In this document: positions 12,601-20,300 of the stretch, in pieces
Numbering within the stretch: position 1 is the first letter of the stretch
Layout: every line of letters starts with the position of its first letter
Source of the DNA: Echinostoma caproni
Lineage: Eukaryota > Platyhelminthes > Trematoda > Plagiorchiida > Echinostomatidae
Length of the DNA: 29,874 nucleotides
Direction: 5' to 3'
Assembly: GCA_900618425.1 (NCBI GenBank)
Contig: UZAN01039457.1
Coordinates: 140,622-170,495, forward strand
The notes under the pieces: generated by a model
What the model saw: the letters and a program-made list of their open reading frames with translations, nothing else
Told to the model about the DNA's origin: nothing
Databases searched by the model: none
Made by a program: the position numbers and the translations under genes

Positions 12601-14327
12601 CGTCTGATAGATTACAGAGAAAGCTAGGCCGTTAGCGAACGATTGCACATTCTTTCCCAGCCGAACCCTCAAGGTATGAGCCACAGTTGATGAGTTGTTT
12701 CATGATTAGAACTTGCGAGAGGAATCTGCTTCACACATACAGTACAATCGGATTGCACACCCCAGATGTGCCACTAACGTCAAGAGGGCGCAATGGTTGA
12801 TACATTCTCCGAAAATATACCCCACGACTAAGGTGTTGCATCCCTATAGATTTTTTTGATTATCTCCGCTCTCATAGATACGACCATGGCCATTTTGAGA
12901 AGCCAGACTACAATCGAATGAAGAGCCGTAATGTGAAATTTCATCAAATTATCCTTAATTTTAACGAAAATATGCCGTAAAAACAGGGTTTCCAACGTGG
13001 CAAAACTAATACATCTTCCATGAACTTCGCACACCCAACTTAGTTTCGAAACGGATGCGATAGGCAGCCCAAGGTGGCTCGGTGCGATAGCTGGCATCCT
13101 AGGCGAGTCACTGGTGTAGGCTACGGTCATGTGACACCCAGGTAACAGTGATGATATGCTCACGCCATGCTCAATGACCTTGAAAGAACAAAGACATTCA
13201 AGTAGGTCACTGCATCACATTGATAACCATGGTGCAACGGAAGAGGCTTACGGATAACGAAAACTCCTGTAATGGTTCCTTTCGTGAGATCAATACCAAC
13301 AGGCATGAGGTAACCAGACCGTTTAATAGATTCCGATCATACTGTGACACGATAACTCAAATTCGAAACAGCTAAAAATCGATGATAAACAAATTGGACA
13401 CTAGAAAATGCTTTCAGAGAAAGGAATGAGCAGTGTTATGTAATAGAGATGAAATGGTGCTTAAATTGAACGTTTTGGTGTGAACGGTACAACGAACTCT
13501 TCAAGCGGTCCCCAGGAGGGAATGCAAGAAAATGATAAGGCGTAAAGCTCTAACAACGTTTCAAACAAAAAGGCTCATTGCGAACTGAAACTCAAGTAAC
13601 TTGAAGAAACGGATGGGATTTGGTCTACTCCAGCAACGAAAAGAAATTTAATTTAGATGGACTCGAGGCGTGAAAAGAGCAGCACTTCAGTAAGCGGATT
13701 AACGATCAAAACTGCGTGATGGAATGGGGTGCCCTATGAAGCAACGGCCCAACCAAATTCCTAATGCTATGTGGGGTGCAAGATTCTGATGCACATATTC
13801 GTATATTGGAGCGGCAGCTTGTGCCAGCAATTGCATTGAATGATCACTCTGAAGCCATTTTTTGCGTGATATTGCCGTAGTCCATAACTCGCATCGAATA
13901 AAATGCTGGTTATTATCTCACGATATCAAAACAATGGTGTCGTTTGCGTGTAGTCCAGATTTGAACCCAATAGAAAACACCTGGGCGATTCCTACCCGGA
14001 CAGTTTAACAACACTTCCGAGTTTGCACGACAAAACACGAATCAGAGGCAGTATTGATTAGGTAGTGGAAAAAGATCGACGTAGACATGATTTCAAACAT
14101 CATACATCATAATTGGGTTAAATCCATGGGGTTACAATACATTTGACGTGGTGCAACTTCTGTATTTCTTCGACACATTTCCGTTAAAATTAAGGATAAT
14201 TTCATACTACGGCTTTTCATTTAATTATCGTCTAGATTTTCTAAAATAGTGATGACCGTGCATAACGGGGCGGAGAAAAATCCGAAAATTCTGGCGGGGT
14301 GTGTCGCGAGGCGTACACACGTGCACG

Positions 14328-14360
<33 letters not shown>

Positions 14361-17300
14361 TCATACACTTCTCCGTTTGGATTTGCTCGAGGGTACCTCA
14401 CTGCTAGGTTGCCCAGACAAAGGAGGTGATTCTTCTTGGGAAGCGTTTGACTAGTAAAAGCCTGACCCTCAAGGCAGCAGGGCGGTCTGTGATAAACGCA
14501 GTTCATTGTGGGCCGGTATCCAGTTCATTGGATCATACGTTCAAACGTCAAAGGTGTCCAATAAACCTCGATGCCCAATCCAGCCGGTGGCCACTGCCAT
14601 TACCAGGAAGGTATGCGACTGTGGTCATTACGCTTCTTCTTGATTTGTTTGGAATTAGGGTTTTCAGCCAACTCCCCTAGGACGACCGATAGCAGTTCAC
14701 CGAAACGGTTAATGGACACTTATTGCGCGTGCCCAGCTAACGTCTACCGCATCATACCTTATTCGCAATTGCAGCTCCAGATTAGAAGAAACCACGTGGA
14801 GGTCAACAGTTGATGTGGAAGCAAGACATGCAGAAATGTGATTAAGTTGAAGAAGTGTCTCTCGCCTTCCATATTGGGGTCAAAACGACTCTGTAATTGG
14901 CTGGTTGAAGACACTGAAGGATATGACAAGTAACCGATAGCAGTGGCGTTCTTTTTGTCATTTCTCATCAGGTCAGAATGCTTGAAAAGTTATGTATGCA
15001 TAGTCAGGTCTTGAACTTTGTATGTTGACCACAGAGGTTGATCTTCTTTTCCGCCCTCCAATTAGGCCCAATTCCTTTCCAACCTGTACTTTAAAACTTT
15101 ATTTGTGTACAGTGATGATTAGTGGTGATGAAACAGTTACAGTCTCGGCAGTTGGCTTTTCGTCCTCTCAGTTTGATGGGAAAACACCTCCTGCACGGGA
15201 AGGTAGTGAGTACGACTTCCTCAGCAAAAGCTAGTTGAGATGCTTGTCGTATAGGAGCGTTTAGCGAAGTGCAAGAGGTGACCAGTCACAATCCACACCC
15301 ACTCCCGATCAAACTCGGGATTTCGAAAATGTTAAAATTAACTCTATTAGAGGACAGGAAGCGAGTTAATCGAAACCCATGGAACAAATCTGTATGCAAC
15401 TGATAAGGTATGGATATTTGCAAGGCCAAACCAAATTAGTTGCTTCGTGATAGTCGGGATCTTAATTTTGGCCCTAGGAAGCGGTTACATCGTGATAAGG
15501 GCCTAGATAAATGATGTTTTCTCTCAACTTTCTTCTATACCAGAGTAGAGAGTGAGAAGTGATAACAAGACATGATAATAGGTTCGTATGTTTACTTAGC
15601 TTTTATCGCGAATTATCGCAGTAATTAACTGACCGCATAACAATTAATATTTAAGCTCGACTGACCGTTTAGGGTTAATAAGAGGGGAATATCTACTAAA
15701 CGTGTCACCCACTAGTGTAGAGCTAAAGGTAGCGATATTTTGTTGTATGTGTCGCTAATGCCTCTAATTTAGGATTGATTGTTTAAGACCCTATAGACAC
15801 TCCTGTACGAAAGATGTAGGAACTGATTGATTTGCCAGTTATGATAGGATTCAGGTTGGCACATCAATCCACATACAAGAGGTAAAACCTTGTAACCAAG
15901 TCAATACTACACTTTCTTTAATCAAAGAATGGAAAAGTTCAGTGTTTTACTAGCATGGTTCGACGAAATAAAGAATGTATAAAAAGAGAAAAATGGAATA
16001 AGTATTTACGGAGAAAAGAGTAGGATGAAAAATGTTTTCGAAGTGAGCTTTATTTTAATCGATCAACCGCTCTCTTTAAGCCAACAGTTTGATTCGATGG
16101 GGAACAATAGTTGTGATACATCGTAATGTGAGTGTATAGTACTTTAAATTGATGGTGAGTCACTGAGGTGGAAATGGAACAACAAAGAAAAGTATGGAGA
16201 TGGAAACTATCAAACAGTAATATGTTTCACAATCGGTCAATTGGTAGTGACTCGTTAACTATAAATGTGCAGGACAGATCGATTTGCCAAATATGCACTT
16301 AGATGAATGTTTCACTCGGGAAAATCTTTGGAGAGCAAAGTTAGACAAATCATGGGGAGGCACTATACCTACTAACACAGTACACAAGAGGATTTTCATT
16401 TTGCATGCAAAGGAACTTTTACGGAGTAGAATCTGCAGACGATTATTTATTGGTAAATATATATTAGAAATATTTTGCCAACACGAATCTAAACTATTAT
16501 CCCATACTTGATGGAACAGCTATTGTTTCATTGAGGAAATTAGCTTGTCTTAGCCACGACGAATGAAAACCAAAACACAAAGGCGTTGGTGACAACGCTT
16601 CGACCCTCTTAGAAGGCCTTTTTCCTCAATCTGCTCAATAATCATGAACACGACGCCCAAGTTTTTCAGTGAGATCCGTTCCACCCATGGATTTCGTGTT
16701 ATTAGCTATTGTTTCAGTTTTTAAAACCATTAACCATACACTTTCGTGTATCGTCTTTTGGCCACCCATTTGGATAAAACAGCAGAATGGAAATTGGAAT
16801 GTTCAGAGCAAATTCGAGTGGAAAATAGAGATTTCATATAGATTGAGGTTGGATCAATAATGAGTAGATGTATGACCGCCACTATCTGCGACACCACTAT
16901 CGCTCAGTGTCTCTAACCACCGGTAACCATGATCTCGGGGTCCCCAGCCAGGGAGCCGAACGGGACCTACGTGACCCAGTCTCTTGGTTAGGCTTTTCAT
17001 ACCCTCCTGCCCGGTCTTCGTTTGACCGTGACCGTTTTCCAACCGATCCCTACCTCGGCAAACATCGCTCGCCGTGGCAACCTATCTGGTGACATGCATA
17101 GCACATGTCCCAACCAGCGTAATCTATGGAGGTCGAATACTTGCTCCAGTGGACGACCGCGATTACCTAAAACTCTACGCCTAACCTCAGCATTGCTCGT
17201 CCAGTTACCCCACCCGACCCGTGCAATGCTACGTAGACAGCGGTGTTTGAACACCGACTATCTATTTTTATCTTGTTCCCATAGTGGCCAAGTCTCAGTA

Positions 17301-20300
17301 TCACAGAGCAGCACTGACCGAACTACTGCAGCATATACTCGGCCACTCACAGACAGCCGGATGTTGCGACGGCGCCACAGATGTCTCAGGTTGGTAAATG
17401 CGAACTGAGTCTTTTGTATGCGCGCCGACACTTCATTTATGACGCGTCCGCCAGGTGAGACATAGCTGCCCATATAGCAAAATTTCTCTACTTCCTCTAC
17501 TACTTCCCAAGTCAGGGTGAGCTTGGGGGCTGGACCAACACAATCTTGTGACATTTTACACTTTGAAGGTGCAAAACGCATAACGCACATAGATACACTA
17601 GCACTCAAACGGTGGGTCGAACAGCTGTTTCGAGAATGAACATACACCACATTCAATCTCCACAATGATATCTTCCCTCTATCAATTTATTTTGTTGCTG
17701 ATTTAAGAGGATTTGCCAAATTCATTTCTCAATCATATTACAACCTCGTTAGTGATATGGTGCACATACCGTAGTTATGTCATTTGCATACACATTCAAA
17801 GGCGAAGAAAATATTATGCTCAGTAAAGTTATGAGATTAACGGCTTCAATGGAAACCAGTGAAAGGATAAGAAAATTTGTTTTGTGTTTATCAAAATTCA
17901 TTTGCATTCGACCGTGCATCTTACTCCCTGACCTGTTCCTCCATTACATGCGTAGTGAAATGGGCAACCACAATAGGTGTGCGCGCACTCAAAGTTGAGC
18001 GGTCATATCGCTCATCTGATGCAATGGACCGTACGACCCGGAACAGAAATCGATTTAGCATGGGGTTGTTGACTTAATACCGGCCGATCGATGCCAAAGA
18101 TAACCAGCAAAAACTGAGTCCTGCCAAGTGAGCCCTAAGGAAACGAAGTAACTAGATAGACTGAAAGAATTTCTTTCCGGTGTCGTTTCACATCCGTCTT
18201 CTTTTCGTTTTCGTTTCCATTGTCATATCCCCCGGGAGTTGAGGATTAACGATTGTCTCATTCAAAATTCCTGCCCAGTACAACCAACCTAAAACAGGCG
18301 AGGTGCTAACACAAAAGGAATACGGTACAATGTGAGCGTGTGTGCGCTTAACTGGTACACCCTCATTTGAGCCAAAAACTGCAACACTTTCAGCTTCTTT
18401 GGATTTATAGCAATTAGAATATAGTAATGACTAGATGGCGAAAGGCAAAACGAGCGGGCAGTCATGCGTGCTGAGATAAAAAGAAACAACTATGGTGATG
18501 AAAGATAAATAGATGAAAAACATTGCAATAATAGACAACGCGTTCATTTAAGGGAATCGGGGGTTGTATTTTGACCTTAATGTAACAACAAAACTCCTTG
18601 CACGAAGGGAGAGACAACTGAATAAGCGAAGGGAAAGATTCAACAGACGCACAGTCTACTGCTCATTTACCAACTTAAGAGTTGAGTGTTCTCCATCGTG
18701 TTGATCATATTTGTCAGCTGCATTCCGTCTATTGAGAACTGACCAATATGTCAAATATTACCGAAGACTTTTCCCGTATCACCTGCGATACATGCAACTC
18801 AGGAAACTGCGCGTAACTGTGCACTGAAACCAACACCCCGAGGATTATCTCATCTCGGTTTCAACCCCCAAGTGTGACACAACCCAGGTTCGAGATTATA
18901 ATTCAACAAAGGAATGCGATGTGGTGGGTTTTGCACCAGTTATCACACTGTATTTCTTAAATAATTACCCTGCTAACCATTATCTCTTACTTCTTTTTAT
19001 TGAATAAACAGTGGCACAATTTGTTTTCCGGAAAGGTCGACGGTCAGTGGGAAGTTTGACAGGGAACACAAAAGAGTGGAAGACTTTGATTCACTCACTC
19101 ATGAAGCCGAGACGTGACCTTTTTTATCATACCTTATAGTGTGACCAACAGTATGAGGTAGGAATTCAACCGTTGAGAGGACTTGCTGTTGGGTTCAGTA
19201 GCGGCGACCCTAACCCTAGGATTTGGAATGACCAACCACGTGAGGCTCCAATACCAGCAGCATCATACAGTGAAATACAATAAAGCGAACTTCGTTAATC
19301 GTTGCCAAGCTCAAAATACATATAAAGTAAGAAAGTGTGATAGATAAAGAGTGGACCAGTTTTAAAGACTGCAAAAGAACCTGAATCTCTATGGTTAACA
19401 CATAGAGTATATGGTCTAACTGTGCACACAAATCTCAAGCGCTCTGACCTGATTAGTGCAGTTTTATAAGTGAAACGCAAACCGTGGTGCTTGTAAAAGG
19501 TGCACAGTTCGGTACAGTATTAAACGAAACGAAAATGGGAACGTAACGACTACCGTTTCTCTGACATTCTCCGCTGACTCCCACCGGTTGCAGTTGTTTA
19601 GATCCTAATCTGGAAGAAGGGGTACACCTAAATCACTCTGTGCATTTCCTCATGCCGCGTTTCCACATCATCCGTCGACCTCCTCATGATTTTCTCTACC
19701 GTGGAGCGGTAAGTGCAAACAGGGTGTTAGACGATTGCTCGGCACATGCAGCACGTGTCCTATCTGGCGAAGCCTACTAATCTGAATTCGGTATGATAAC
19801 TTAATCCTCATTGGAACACACACACACAGCGGCTTATCTCGAGGTTACCTATCCGCTCGCTCTATCCTACTAGCACCAAACTACGCAAACATCCATGACC
19901 AAAAACTGCCAGCCGATGGATGTCTCTCACAAGATAACTTAGGGTAGCGGAGTCGTAAAGCCGTGAAGCTAAGACTGAAGTTAAGTAATGATGACAAGGT
20001 TCAAACCTTGGACTTTGCAGTTCGCTGCATGCACCACCGCCACCACCATCAGGATGGCGGTGTTTGAGATGGGTTCCTTAGGTCATCTAACGGTATGAAA
20101 TTTCGTGAAAGAAAAGGGAGTCTGCAGTCCGTGTCGCAAGGGAGTGCGTGAAGCGAGCCCAAGTTCAAACTGAGATACGGTGCATCCAGGATATGGTAGA
20201 ACAGCATTTGATAGCAGCTGGAACAAGATACTTTTTTCTCATCGACTAGTATATCAAGACAGTCAAGCCAAGCCTTCAGATCATTGCCATGATTCTGTTT

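Larger units (their letters stand above)
12911..14225 (+). mobile_element. Decayed Tc1/mariner-family DNA transposon
   Basis: About 1.3 kb, the usual Tc1/mariner length. The left end (12915-12983) is an inverted copy of the right end (14160-14224). They share GAA-x-AGCCGTA, TGAAATT and an uninterrupted ATCCTTAATTTTAACG, with a small insertion in the left copy. Transposase remnants sit between on the plus strand. The exact TA target duplication is unclear. The element lies in PPME1 intron 5, opposite to the gene. Confidence 0.85.

Noticed and set aside
14225..14506. 93-codon minus-strand ORF with a Tyr/Ile repeat
   Set aside because: The Tyr/Ile run is translation of the AT microsatellite. 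The remainder has no motif.
16868..17408. Plus-strand ORFs of 74 and 128 codons
   Set aside because: Antisense shadows of the minus-strand RTE fragment, which carries the recognisable RT C-terminal motifs.
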